Shown here one piece after another: positions 26,617 to 34,755 of a DNA stretch of 64,000 nucleotides (the first letter of the stretch is position 1; every line of letters begins with the position of its first letter). The DNA is from Lachnospiraceae bacterium (GTDB taxonomy: Bacteria > Bacillota > Clostridia > Lachnospirales > Lachnospiraceae): the NCBI GenBank assembly GCA_009777715.1, contig WRLH01000001.1, positions 62,001-126,000 of the forward strand. Direction: 5' to 3'. Made by a program: the position numbers and the translations under genes. The notes beneath the pieces are model-generated. The model worked only from the letters and a program-made list of their open reading frames with translations. It did not search any database and was not told the DNA's origin.

Positions 26617-27455
26617 TGAAGTATATACCAACACTAAAAAGAAAAAAGTTCAAGAAAATAGTTTTAAGTGACAAAAAAATAGGGATTATATTGAATGAGT
26701 TTCCGATTGCCACTCCGCTAGTTTTGAACCAAACATCAAAGATGATTTTGAATAGCATTAATGGGAAAAACAGCATCCAAGAGATTAATGGCATTATCCT
26801 AAAAAAATTTATTAATGCTGACATCAAAAGAGTTGAAACTGACGTAATGAATTTCATAACCCTTTTATGGAACTTTCGGATTGTTGGCTGGAAATTTGAT
26901 AATCCTTATGAATCGTTGCTGACAGCAAAAATAGATGATTACACAATCAAGTATATGTTTGAAGAGTTTGAATCAGTTATAGCGGAGGAGAATTGCTATA
27001 TTAGCCCATATTTGAACAAGGATTTCGACTTAAGCCGAACAGTATTAGAAATACTGTCACTAAGCAATGACTATATGTATTTTGAAATATTAAAAGGAAA
27101 TGAAATGATTGCCCGGATTGGATTAAAACCATATCCTTTAGATAAGTCATTGGAACTTGTATATTTATACTATGATCCATTAAGGGAAAGTGACTTTTTC
27201 AATATCTTTAATAAAGCCATTGAGCGGATATATATATGGTGCATGGAGCGGATTGGTATTCCGCTGGACAAGCATATTAAGGCATCCTTATCTGTAACTT
27301 CAATTACAGAAAGTAAGTTATCAGAGAAGCTCTTGGAAAGAATGAATTTTACATATGCAGGTAAATTGAGTTCAGAAATTAATAATTATGATGTTCTGTT
27401 GCATACAAAGCAATTTGAACTTAAATCACATGAACATAAAAAAGGAGGTATTTAA
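26616..27455 (+). CDS. PqqD-like RiPP recognition element fused to a GNAT-like domain
   Basis: The N-terminal about 95 residues fit the PqqD/RRE winged-helix fold: LNQTSKMILNSINGKNSIQEI, then a helix pair and LLWNFRIVGW. RREs bind the leader peptide and hand it to maturases. From about residue 110 the sequence looks like an acyltransferase (GNAT): MIARIGLKP strand, long helix NKAIERIYIWCMERIG, then LSVTSITESKLSEKLLERMNFTYAGKL, resembling the GNAT end 'N..a..ll.k.GF...g'. A fused RRE-acetyltransferase suggests that acylation is directed by the leader. GNAT assignment is by pattern only. Translationally coupled to the SPASM gene; its last codons contain the ribosome site of the precursor gene. 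Confidence 0.65.
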   Translation: MKYIPTLKRKKFKKIVLSDKKIGIILNEFPIATPLVLNQTSKMILNSINGKNSIQEINGIILKKFINADIKRVETDVMNFITLLWNFRIVGWKFDNPYESLLTAKIDDYTIKYMFEEFESVIAEENCYISPYLNKDFDLSRTVLEILSLSNDYMYFEILKGNEMIARIGLKPYPLDKSLELVYLYYDPLRESDFFNIFNKAIERIYIWCMERIGIPLDKHIKASLSVTSITESKLSEKLLERMNFTYAGKLSSEINNYDVLLHTKQFELKSHEHKKGGI

Positions 27456-27456
27456 T

Positions 27457-27693
27457 ATGGAATATGAAGCCCCAGAAGTATCAATTAATGGAACAGATGT
27501 TTTTGACATGGGTGGTGATGTACCAATAACACCCGCATGTACGGTTGGTGCAGTAGTAATGCTGGCATTAGCCGTAGTAGCAATAACAGCGGCAGTTGTG
27601 TGGAACCTTGCCGGGGCAGCTGTAGTAGGAGCCGCGGGAGTAATGGTATTAGCAACAGCCGCCGCAATCACTACGGCTTCAACCGCGTGTTAA
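27457..27693 (+). CDS. RiPP precursor peptide (78 aa) with hydrophobic Cys-bounded core
   Basis: 78 residues from an ATG with a perfect AAAGGAGG site 8 nt upstream. The N-terminal leader MEYEAPEVSINGTDVFDMGG is acidic and contains YxxP, a motif known from RRE-bound leaders, and a GG that may be the cleavage point. The core of about 58 residues starts DVPITPAC (Cys28) and continues with about 49 residues almost only of Ala, Val, Gly, Leu, Ile, Met and Thr with one Trp, then ends at a C-terminal Cys78. The only cysteines are these two. A membrane-active peptide with a Cys28-Cys78 closure or radical-SAM-installed crosslinks or epimerised residues is plausible. No homologue recognised. Confidence 0.75.
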   Translation: MEYEAPEVSINGTDVFDMGGDVPITPACTVGAVVMLALAVVAITAAVVWNLAGAAVVGAAGVMVLATAAAITTASTAC

Positions 27694-27708
27694 CTATTAT
27701 TATTAACT

Positions 27709-27825
27709 GAATGCTAACACAGAATTCATAATAATCATGTGATTTGAATTGCTTTATTGCTAGAGTTAGCATTCCCAAGCGAGTGGTAATATCCGCAAAG
27801 ACTTATCATGGCTTTATTGCCACTC
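27709..27825 (+). promoter_or_regulatory. Two hairpins downstream of the precursor gene
   Basis: A perfect 10-bp inverted repeat GAATGCTAAC (27709-27718) with GTTAGCATTC (27765-27774), then GAGTGGTAATA (27781-27791) with TATTGCCACTC (27815-27825, one G-U pair). No T-tract follows. Placed right after the precursor gene, they could stabilise or attenuate the transcript so that the precursor is made in excess over the genes behind it. Confidence 0.6.
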
Positions 27826-27843
27826 TTATTGGAGGGATACAAT

Positions 27844-28365
27844 ATGGAGTATCAATATATTGTTGAAATAAATGGAAAGCATTTTGGAAATGAAATAGTC
27901 CAGCATGATTTGTCAAGCGAAAATGCGCATATTTCTATCGATACAGATTTGATTAGGTATAAATCATCTGTAGAAATAAAATACAGCCGAATAGACTTTA
28001 GATTAATAGAATATACTAAAGTTATAACTAGCAATCATTATAACGCCCATCACAAGCTAAAATGGGAAAATGAAAAAGGCGTTTACATAAATGACCACGG
28101 ACGGTTTGTCCTATCATATGATAAACTATATGCGGCGGAGCAGGTAAAATTTTTCTTGCCCTCAATTATTAGCATCGAGCCTGGCATGAAATACTGCGCT
28201 TTTGACATTGAAAAAAACAAGTGCTTTTATTATAAGCTGCTGGAAATTGATAATAACAATTTTAGGCTGACATCACCAGACTTAGCAATTTGCACTTATA
28301 AAGATTTGCTTTTAACAAGACTTAGAAAAGAATCATCGCGGACTAGTATATATTTGAATGCGTAG
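27844..28365 (+). CDS. Hypothetical protein of the RiPP cluster
   Basis: 173 residues, soluble, rich in Tyr, Lys and acidic residues; no signal peptide or membrane helix, no motif recognised. It begins MEYQYIVEINGKHFGNEI; the ATG at 27844 follows GGAGGG, while an in-frame ATG at 27808 has no ribosome site and lies in the hairpin. It is separated from the precursor by the two hairpins and is followed by the duplicated membrane proteins. Role unknown; a cluster-specific tailoring, chaperone or immunity function would fit its position. AT-rich like the rest of the island. Confidence 0.6.
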   Translation: MEYQYIVEINGKHFGNEIVQHDLSSENAHISIDTDLIRYKSSVEIKYSRIDFRLIEYTKVITSNHYNAHHKLKWENEKGVYINDHGRFVLSYDKLYAAEQVKFFLPSIISIEPGMKYCAFDIEKNKCFYYKLLEIDNNNFRLTSPDLAICTYKDLLLTRLRKESSRTSIYLNA

Positions 28366-28384
28366 GTAATTTTAACTATTAATC

Positions 28385-29345
28385 ATTAATTGGAGGCTAA
28401 TACTATGACAAGAAACAGATGCAAACTTTATTTTCTTTTAAGCTTATTTATTTATTTTATCTATGTTATAATCGTTTTAATTAATAAGCAATATGACACT
28501 CTTGAAAAATTTAATTTTTTATTTATACTTTTAACTATATTTCTTTGTTCAGCCATAGTTTATTTATCATTTTCTAGTGCTTGCAAAACAGGTAATTTTT
28601 CGGCCTTGGCCGGCTATAGTCCGAAGAAGAATTATAATATGGAAGTATTGGGAGAAATGGTAGAAATCATTAATGGAATGATTCAGCTTCATACATTATT
28701 ATTTAGCATAATTATTTTTGTTATTTCAGCTTTTGGGTTTATGACATCATATCTAATGAGTGCGGCTCTTTTATTTTATATTGCTGATTTTGTCTTCATT
28801 ATACTTTATTTAAATTACAAGTACAAAGATAAATTATTTAAAAAACCTAATGATATAAACTAATTTTGTGATTCAAACTATTTTGGAGGCTAATACTATG
28901 ACAAGAAACAGATGCAAACTTTATTTTCTTTTAAGCTTATTTATTTATTTTATCTATGTTATAATCGTTTTAATTAATAGGCAATATGACACTCTTGAAA
29001 AATTTGTCTTTACATTTATACTTTTAACTTTACTTCTTTGTTCAGCCATAGTTTATTTATCATTTTCCAGTGCTTGCAAAACAGGTAATTTTTCGGCCTT
29101 GGCCGGCTATAGTCCGAAGAAGAATTATAATATGGAAGTATTGGGAGAGATGGTAGAAACCATTAATGGAATGATTCAGCTTCACACATTATTATTTAGC
29201 ATAATTATTCTTTTTATTTTGCCTTTCGGACTTATGACAACATATCTAATGACTTTTTTAGGTTTGATATATGTTGCCAATTTTATCTTCATTATATTTT
29301 TTATAAACTATCGGTACAAAGATAAATTATTTAAAAAACCAGAAT
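28385..29345 (+). repeat. Tandem duplication of the membrane-protein gene with its leader
   Basis: The block from about 28385 to 28860 is repeated at about 28878-29345. Identity is very high from the GGAGGCTAATACT leader through the middle of the gene and falls toward the end. The unit length is close to 493 bp. Confidence 0.85.
28405..28863 (+). CDS. Four-helix membrane protein, copy 1 (candidate immunity protein)
   Basis: 152 residues with four hydrophobic helices: LYFLLSLFIYFIYVIIVLI, FLFILLTIFLCSAIVYLSF, LHTLLFSIIIFVISAFGF and ALLFYIADFVFIILYL. The loop between helices 2 and 3 holds SSACKTGNFSALAGYSPKK. The ATG at 28405 has GGAGG 8 nt upstream; a TTG at 28390 overlaps that site. A second copy follows and is nearly the same in helices 1-3. 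Small polytopic proteins next to a bacteriocin-like precursor and exporter often give self-protection; that is inference from context. Confidence 0.65.
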   Translation: MTRNRCKLYFLLSLFIYFIYVIIVLINKQYDTLEKFNFLFILLTIFLCSAIVYLSFSSACKTGNFSALAGYSPKKNYNMEVLGEMVEIINGMIQLHTLLFSIIIFVISAFGFMTSYLMSAALLFYIADFVFIILYLNYKYKDKLFKKPNDIN

Positions 29346-29347
29346 GA
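28898..29347 (+). CDS. Four-helix membrane protein, copy 2
   Basis: 149 residues, paralogue of the gene just upstream. The first 35 residues and the SSACKTGNFSALAGYSPKKNYNMEVLGEMVE loop region are almost unchanged, whereas the last helix region has diverged (GLIYVANFIFIIFFINYRYKDK in place of the first copy's sequence). The ribosome-site context (GGAGGCTAATACT) is also copied, so the duplication covers the leader. Recent tandem duplication with divergence in the C-terminal third. Confidence 0.65.
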   Translation: MTRNRCKLYFLLSLFIYFIYVIIVLINRQYDTLEKFVFTFILLTLLLCSAIVYLSFSSACKTGNFSALAGYSPKKNYNMEVLGEMVETINGMIQLHTLLFSIIILFILPFGLMTTYLMTFLGLIYVANFIFIIFFINYRYKDKLFKKPE

Positions 29348-29389
29348 TCTTTTGGTCTTTATCTTTCGAGTTAAGTAGTGAGATTATTT

Positions 29390-31030
29390 ATGATAAAAGA
29401 GATTTTTTTATATACTTGGAGATATGCAAGAAATTACAGGATTACATTAATAGTTTTACTTTTTTTACTAATAATCAGTAATGCTTTGAGCGTTTTCATG
29501 AACATAATAAACCAAAGAGTTTTTGATGAGGTCTTCTATAACAAGAATATCTCTTTCTTATTCGATTTCATGATATATGTAATTATAACATTGTTCGCAA
29601 TCTCAATACTTTTAGGCTTGGTAAATAAGTATCTCTCGATAAGACTATATACAAAAACAAGCACTGACTTAAAAAGGCAATATTACGATGATATTTTGAT
29701 TTCGGATATGCTGATATTAAAAAACAGAAAAAGCAGTGACTTACATTATCGAATGTTTTCAGATGTAAATGCCGTTTGTAAATATGTATTGGATATAATT
29801 ACAACGATACCAATAAAAATTCTGTATATGATATTATGCACATTAATTTTATTTTCTTGGTCAGGAATCCTTACAATCACTTTTTACGGATTAACATTTA
29901 TTAATTTGCTATGTGTAATAATAACCAAAAAATACATGAAAAATATTTATGAACAGAAAAAGAAAATTGAGCAAGATTTATCATCAAAAATATATGAGGA
30001 TTTTGATAGGATTGAATTAACGAGGGCTTTTGGAATAGAGCCGCAACGAAAAAGAAGAATGCAAGGAAAGCTTGATAATTTTACGAAATTTGATATTAAA
30101 AATTCTTTTATTGCGTCATTATTGGTATTGGTAGACGGCTTGGCATTTAATATCTGGGGTGTTATATCAGTAATTGTTGGAGCGTTTTTAGTATATAATG
30201 AGGCATTAAGTGTAGGGCAGTTTATTACGTTTGTTGCAATAGCCGCTACGCTTTCCTCAATTATACTAAGCTTATTAAATTTTATTTTTATCTTTCCTAC
30301 CACAAAAATAAGTTACCAAAGAATTAAAGAGTATACCAATTCCACGAGGGTAGATGAAAATGAAAGAAGTGAAAAATTTTCCTTTAATAAAAAGATAGAG
30401 ATTCGAGATTTGAGTTTTAAGTACCCAAACTCAAAAAGAGCAGTCCTTAAAAACGTCAATCTATCTTTAAAGCCCGGCGAAATAGTATGTATTACTGGAG
30501 AGAATGGAATCGGAAAGACAACTTTACAGAGCATTATTGCAAAAATTATCGAAGATAAGGACTTTGATATATACATCGATGAAACAAAAATTCAAAACAT
30601 CGCCAATCAAGAATTTAGAAAAAATCTTGCATACGCAAGCCAAGAAACATACTTGTTTTATGATACAATCCTTAGTAATATTGTTTTAGACAGGGAAAAT
30701 ATCGATACAGGTTTTATTGAGCTGCTTATCAAACGGCTTTACTTGGATAATATCATCGAATTATTGCCAAATAAGCTAAACACAATTATAGGTGATAATG
30801 GTTATCAATTATCTTTAGGCAGCAGCCAGAAAATAGCAATAATAAGAACACTCGCTAATAAACCGCGGATTGCAATTTTTGATGAGCCGACTGCGAATTT
30901 AGACCAAGCGAGTACAAAGTCTTTGCTTGCTATTTTTGAAGAATACAAAATCGAGCATAATGCCCTAATAATTATTGTAAGCCACGATAAAGCATTAATT
31001 GAGTTGGCAGACAGAAAAATAGAATTATGA
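29390..31030 (+). CDS. ABC transporter, fused permease-ATPase (peptide exporter)
   Basis: Half-transporter of about 546 residues: an N-terminal six-helix exporter domain (about residues 1-300) and a C-terminal ATPase with Walker A GENGIGKTT, Q-loop SQETYLF, Walker B AIFDEPT and the switch His in VSHDK. The ABC signature reads LSLGSSQ rather than LSGGQ, a degenerate form. No C39 peptidase domain is present, so leader removal must be done elsewhere, perhaps by the S8 protease that follows. A GTG at 29378 is an in-frame alternative start; neither has a strong ribosome site. It probably works as a homodimer exporting the mature peptide. Confidence 0.85.
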   Translation: MIKEIFLYTWRYARNYRITLIVLLFLLIISNALSVFMNIINQRVFDEVFYNKNISFLFDFMIYVIITLFAISILLGLVNKYLSIRLYTKTSTDLKRQYYDDILISDMLILKNRKSSDLHYRMFSDVNAVCKYVLDIITTIPIKILYMILCTLILFSWSGILTITFYGLTFINLLCVIITKKYMKNIYEQKKKIEQDLSSKIYEDFDRIELTRAFGIEPQRKRRMQGKLDNFTKFDIKNSFIASLLVLVDGLAFNIWGVISVIVGAFLVYNEALSVGQFITFVAIAATLSSIILSLLNFIFIFPTTKISYQRIKEYTNSTRVDENERSEKFSFNKKIEIRDLSFKYPNSKRAVLKNVNLSLKPGEIVCITGENGIGKTTLQSIIAKIIEDKDFDIYIDETKIQNIANQEFRKNLAYASQETYLFYDTILSNIVLDRENIDTGFIELLIKRLYLDNIIELLPNKLNTIIGDNGYQLSLGSSQKIAIIRTLANKPRIAIFDEPTANLDQASTKSLLAIFEEYKIEHNALIIIVSHDKALIELADRKIEL

Positions 31031-31053
31031 AGCACTTAAGCGGGACAATTTAA

Positions 31054-32343
31054 ATGAAAAAAACCTTGTTATTATTATCAGCTTTTGGATTGTGCATTTT
31101 CGCAATGCTGATTTTTATTAATGATAATCCAGATGAGAATAGCATTCTTTATTATGATGAGCCAATTACTTTGCTTGCGGATTTATCAGAATTAGGAAAA
31201 GGGCTTCCCCTTATTGCCCGCGATGAAAAGCCTTTAAAAATTAACCGGGGCAAGCTTCATGAATTGCCAAGATTAGTTTATTATTCCCACTTTGAGATAG
31301 ATTTAAGAAGCTATGATATCTCCGGGTTTGATTTGACCCAATATGAGGCTGAATTAGAATATGCGGTTTTTGACAAAGAAACAAAATGGCCGCAGAGTTT
31401 GCCGGAATCATTTAATCCGGCTCTTATAATGGAACTGGGAAAAGACCCCGGGCTGGGCATAAAATCATTGCACCAGCAAGGAATAACAGGAAAAGGCATC
31501 AGTATCGCTATTATTGATGAGCCGCTTTTAACTAACCATAATGAAATAAAAGATAACCTAAGGCTTTATGAATTGCTCCATAATCAAGCTGCAAGCTCTT
31601 TCCATGGAACGATGGTTGCTAGCCTGGCCGCTGGGCGTACTGTTGGCGTTGCGCCTGACGCGAATATATATTTCATCGCCAGCACGCCGGGTGAAATATT
31701 ATTGCTTGATGGTGAACTAAAAGAAGCAAAAAAGGATTTAAGCTATTATGCGGAAGCGGTTGAACGTGTCCTAGAAATAAATGAATGTTTGCCGGAAAAT
31801 GAAAAAATAAAGGCAGTCTCAATTTCATTAGGCTTTGACCTTAAGGATAAAGGCGCGGACAAATTCCATGAAGTGATTGAATTAGCAAAAGAAGCCGGGA
31901 TTTTTGTCATAACGGTTTCTCCGGAGCATAATCATGATTTTATTTTACTGGGATTAGGCAGAAGTTTCAATAATGACCCTGACGATTTTGTTTCATATGA
32001 CATGGCACTTATGTGGAAAGATTTTTTCATTGCAGATGATAATCATAACTTCATCTCCGGCGAAAACATTCTTTATGTCCCAATTGACTCGCGGACATTC
32101 GCCGCCTGTACCGGAGATGATGATTATATGTTTTCCGCCATGGGGGGAAACAGCCTTGCCGTTCCGTGGCTGGCTGGTTTATATGCTCTTTGCCTGCAAG
32201 TTAATCCGGAACTAACCGCTGATGAATTTGTCAAATTGGCCTTAGAAACCAGTAAAAACACTATCATAAAAGAGGGAAACAGGGAATTTTTACTTCAAGG
32301 GGTAACTAATCCGGGGGCGATTGTTGAGAAGCTGCTTAATTGA
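31054..32343 (+). CDS. Membrane-anchored or secreted S8 subtilisin-like serine protease
   Basis: 429 residues. The N-terminal hydrophobic segment (LLLLSAFGLCIFAMLIFI) is a signal anchor; the Cys in it does not fit a lipobox. The catalytic triad is visible: Asp155 in AIIDEPL, His184 in SFHGTMVAS and Ser367 in GGNSLAVPW, the last replacing the usual GTSMAxP. It starts 23 bp after the ABC transporter, so it may remove the RiPP leader outside the cell. Its base composition is closer to the host genes than to the AT-rich genes before it, so membership of the cluster is likely but not proven. Confidence 0.78.
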   Translation: MKKTLLLLSAFGLCIFAMLIFINDNPDENSILYYDEPITLLADLSELGKGLPLIARDEKPLKINRGKLHELPRLVYYSHFEIDLRSYDISGFDLTQYEAELEYAVFDKETKWPQSLPESFNPALIMELGKDPGLGIKSLHQQGITGKGISIAIIDEPLLTNHNEIKDNLRLYELLHNQAASSFHGTMVASLAAGRTVGVAPDANIYFIASTPGEILLLDGELKEAKKDLSYYAEAVERVLEINECLPENEKIKAVSISLGFDLKDKGADKFHEVIELAKEAGIFVITVSPEHNHDFILLGLGRSFNNDPDDFVSYDMALMWKDFFIADDNHNFISGENILYVPIDSRTFAACTGDDDYMFSAMGGNSLAVPWLAGLYALCLQVNPELTADEFVKLALETSKNTIIKEGNREFLLQGVTNPGAIVEKLLN

Positions 32344-32362
32344 GCTAGCAAGGAAAGCATAC

Positions 32363-34621
32363 ATGAAAAAATACCATTACATTTTTATTTTAAGTTTCTT
32401 ATTACTTTCCCTAACCGCTTGCAATAGCAAAAGCGCAAGCGAAAGCACCCAAATCCAAGAAAATGCTTTGGGAAATATCGAAGCATATACCGAAGTACCG
32501 CTTGAAATTAGCCATCTTCATATTTTTGATGAATATATGTATCAAAATTATTTATTCTATTTGGCTGTCGATGGGGAAAGTGAAGATGGAATTTTTGATC
32601 TAAGCGAAAAGCTGCCGCCAGTCTTTATAAGGATAGATTTAGATAATCCTGATAGTACGGAAATAATTCCAATTGAAATCCCGGAAGACCATCAGCTTCA
32701 GCAAATTGCGGTTGGTGATGATGGAAATGTCCATATTTTGGCCAGCAAAATGGATGGCTATGATATTGCGGGCATTGTCTGGTATGAATTTGACCTGTCC
32801 GGAAATATGCGTAAAAAAGTGGATATTTCTGAATCACTTAAAGATTTCCACTATTATTTTCCGCTTGATTTCATCATTGATTCTAATGGGAACGCATATA
32901 TTGCTTTTGCTTTGACTAATGGTATTTTTGCGGTAAATCCGCTTGGCGAGCTAGCTTTTCATATACCAATCAGAAATAATTTCAAATTTTTCTTTAAAGA
33001 TATGGAAGGGCTGGTTTATGCCCTCCATTCTCCTGCCTTAGTCTTGGCGGCCAATTTTCCTGAAAAAAACCTTTTAGAATATGCGGACTTGTCGGGGCAG
33101 GGCAGGTATTTTATCGGACTATCAAAAATTAATGACCACTTGCTCACCCTTGCTAATGGTGATGGTGTTTATGATTATGACATCGTTAATGAGGTTTTGC
33201 ATGAACGGTTTCAATGGTCAGCCATAAATATACACTCACATGACGGCTTACGCGCCTATCCGCTTTCAGGCTCGCGGCTCTTACTGGCAAAAAGGCCGGA
33301 AAATGTGGGGGATATTGGATATCCGAAAGCGGTCCGGTACAGCATTATCCGGCCAAAGAATGCTGAAGATATCGCAAAAGAGGAAGCGCAAAGAAGAGAA
33401 TGGGAAGCGCTTAAAGCCACCGGGGAATATGGCAGCATTACGCTTGGCATTGTTGGTTCAATAAGCCTTGCTATTAATGAAGCGGTCAGGGAATTTAACG
33501 CAAGAAATCCTTATAGCCTGATTGAAATAAAGCAATATGGCGAAAGTTACAGTAGTGACCATTCTGGAGGGCTTTCACAGCTTAGCAATGACATAATTGT
33601 GGGGAAAGGCCCGGATATCCTGCTTTTGCCCCAAGATTTATCTTTTGGGGCTTATGTTATCCAAGGTGCTTTCAAAGACCTTTATCCCTATCTATTGGCT
33701 GATGAAGATTTTGACATGGCTAATTACCGGGAAAATGTTTTTCGCGCTTATGAGATGGAAGGCGGGCTTTATGGCATTCCGCTTTCATTCTATGTTGAGG
33801 CCCTTTACGGCAGGGCTTCCGAGCTAGAGGGGAAAAACAGCTGGAATATTGATGAGTTTATTGATTTTGCAGACCGTTTTCCTGACAGCTTGATTTTTCA
33901 GCATCCGACCAAAACGGCTGTCCTTGATATCTGCCTAAAAGCTAATGGCAAAAATATGGTTGACTGGTCAAGCATTGACCCCAAATTTGACCGTGAGCTG
34001 TTAGTCAAAATACTTGAGTTTGCCAATCGGTTTATCGATGCGGACAGATATTCAGATGAAAGGATGGTAAGTGAGCGGATAAGCGGGGGTGATATCCATC
34101 TTATGGCCGGGTATGCCAGCCCCAATACCCAGTATGAAATGGAAATATTTGGTAATAGAATTAGCCATATTGGTTATCCCAGCGAAAATACCAGCGGTTA
34201 TCTAATTAGTTCAAATGAAGTTGTTGCAATCAGCAGTAAATGCCAGTATACCGGGACTGCTTGGCAGTTTATCAGTTATCTTTTAAGTGATGAATTCCAG
34301 TCGCAGCTTTTTTATCCGGTCAAACTAAGCAGCCTTTCAAACTATTTAGATTACGCAAAAAAAGGCTATGGCGGCGGCACAATCAGCATAATTGATGATG
34401 GCATTGATGTTTCCTATGAAGTCCGGGGGGCTACTGATGATGAAATTAACTTGTTCCTTAGCCTGCTTGAAGCTGCAAGCGAAATCCGCATTTTTGACCA
34501 GCAAATAGATGGCATAATCAAAGAAGAAGCAGGTGCTTTTTTTGCCGGAAACAAGGCAGTTGAGGAAGTAGCTTTAGTTATTGAAAATCGAGTTGGGATT
34601 TATATAAAAGAACTCAAATAA
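32363..34621 (+). CDS. Large lipoprotein with extracellular solute-binding domain
   Basis: 752 residues from the ATG at 32363 (AAGGAA upstream; the longer frame from 32321 overlaps the protease gene). A signal peptide with lipobox LTAC (about residue 22) marks a lipoprotein. Residues about 40-340 look like a beta-rich sensor or propeller-like region; residues about 350-750 resemble family-1 extracellular solute-binding proteins: ITLGIVGSISLAINEAVREFN, then GKGPDILLLPQ and the GLYGIPLSFYVEAL segment. No permease genes follow, so it may act as a receptor or binding protein for peptides or sugars. 19 bp behind the S8 protease; possibly the last gene of the operon. Confidence 0.75.
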   Translation: MKKYHYIFILSFLLLSLTACNSKSASESTQIQENALGNIEAYTEVPLEISHLHIFDEYMYQNYLFYLAVDGESEDGIFDLSEKLPPVFIRIDLDNPDSTEIIPIEIPEDHQLQQIAVGDDGNVHILASKMDGYDIAGIVWYEFDLSGNMRKKVDISESLKDFHYYFPLDFIIDSNGNAYIAFALTNGIFAVNPLGELAFHIPIRNNFKFFFKDMEGLVYALHSPALVLAANFPEKNLLEYADLSGQGRYFIGLSKINDHLLTLANGDGVYDYDIVNEVLHERFQWSAINIHSHDGLRAYPLSGSRLLLAKRPENVGDIGYPKAVRYSIIRPKNAEDIAKEEAQRREWEALKATGEYGSITLGIVGSISLAINEAVREFNARNPYSLIEIKQYGESYSSDHSGGLSQLSNDIIVGKGPDILLLPQDLSFGAYVIQGAFKDLYPYLLADEDFDMANYRENVFRAYEMEGGLYGIPLSFYVEALYGRASELEGKNSWNIDEFIDFADRFPDSLIFQHPTKTAVLDICLKANGKNMVDWSSIDPKFDRELLVKILEFANRFIDADRYSDERMVSERISGGDIHLMAGYASPNTQYEMEIFGNRISHIGYPSENTSGYLISSNEVVAISSKCQYTGTAWQFISYLLSDEFQSQLFYPVKLSSLSNYLDYAKKGYGGGTISIIDDGIDVSYEVRGATDDEINLFLSLLEAASEIRIFDQQIDGIIKEEAGAFFAGNKAVEEVALVIENRVGIYIKELK

Positions 34622-34688
34622 ATAAAACTCAAATAAAAAAAACTCAAATAAATAAAACTCAAATAAATAAAACTCAAATAAATAAAAC
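34611..34688. repeat. 15-bp tandem repeat, five copies
   Basis: AACTCAAATAAATAA-type units start at 34611, 34626, 34641, 34656 and 34671. The first unit contains the end and stop codon of the solute-binding lipoprotein gene. An apparent minus-strand ORF of FEFYL repeats over it is an artefact. The rest of the spacer to 34750 shows no other feature. Confidence 0.92.
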
Positions 34689-34755
34689 AAGCAAAACCCA
34701 AATCTTAATTCATGTCGATTACCTGCGATGAATAACGCTAATACCTGTCTATGGT

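Noticed and set aside
27808-27822. ATGGCTTTATTGCCA shared by 27808 and 59008
   Set aside because: Only 15 bases shared, at one site within a hairpin arm; could be chance, so no repeat family is claimed.
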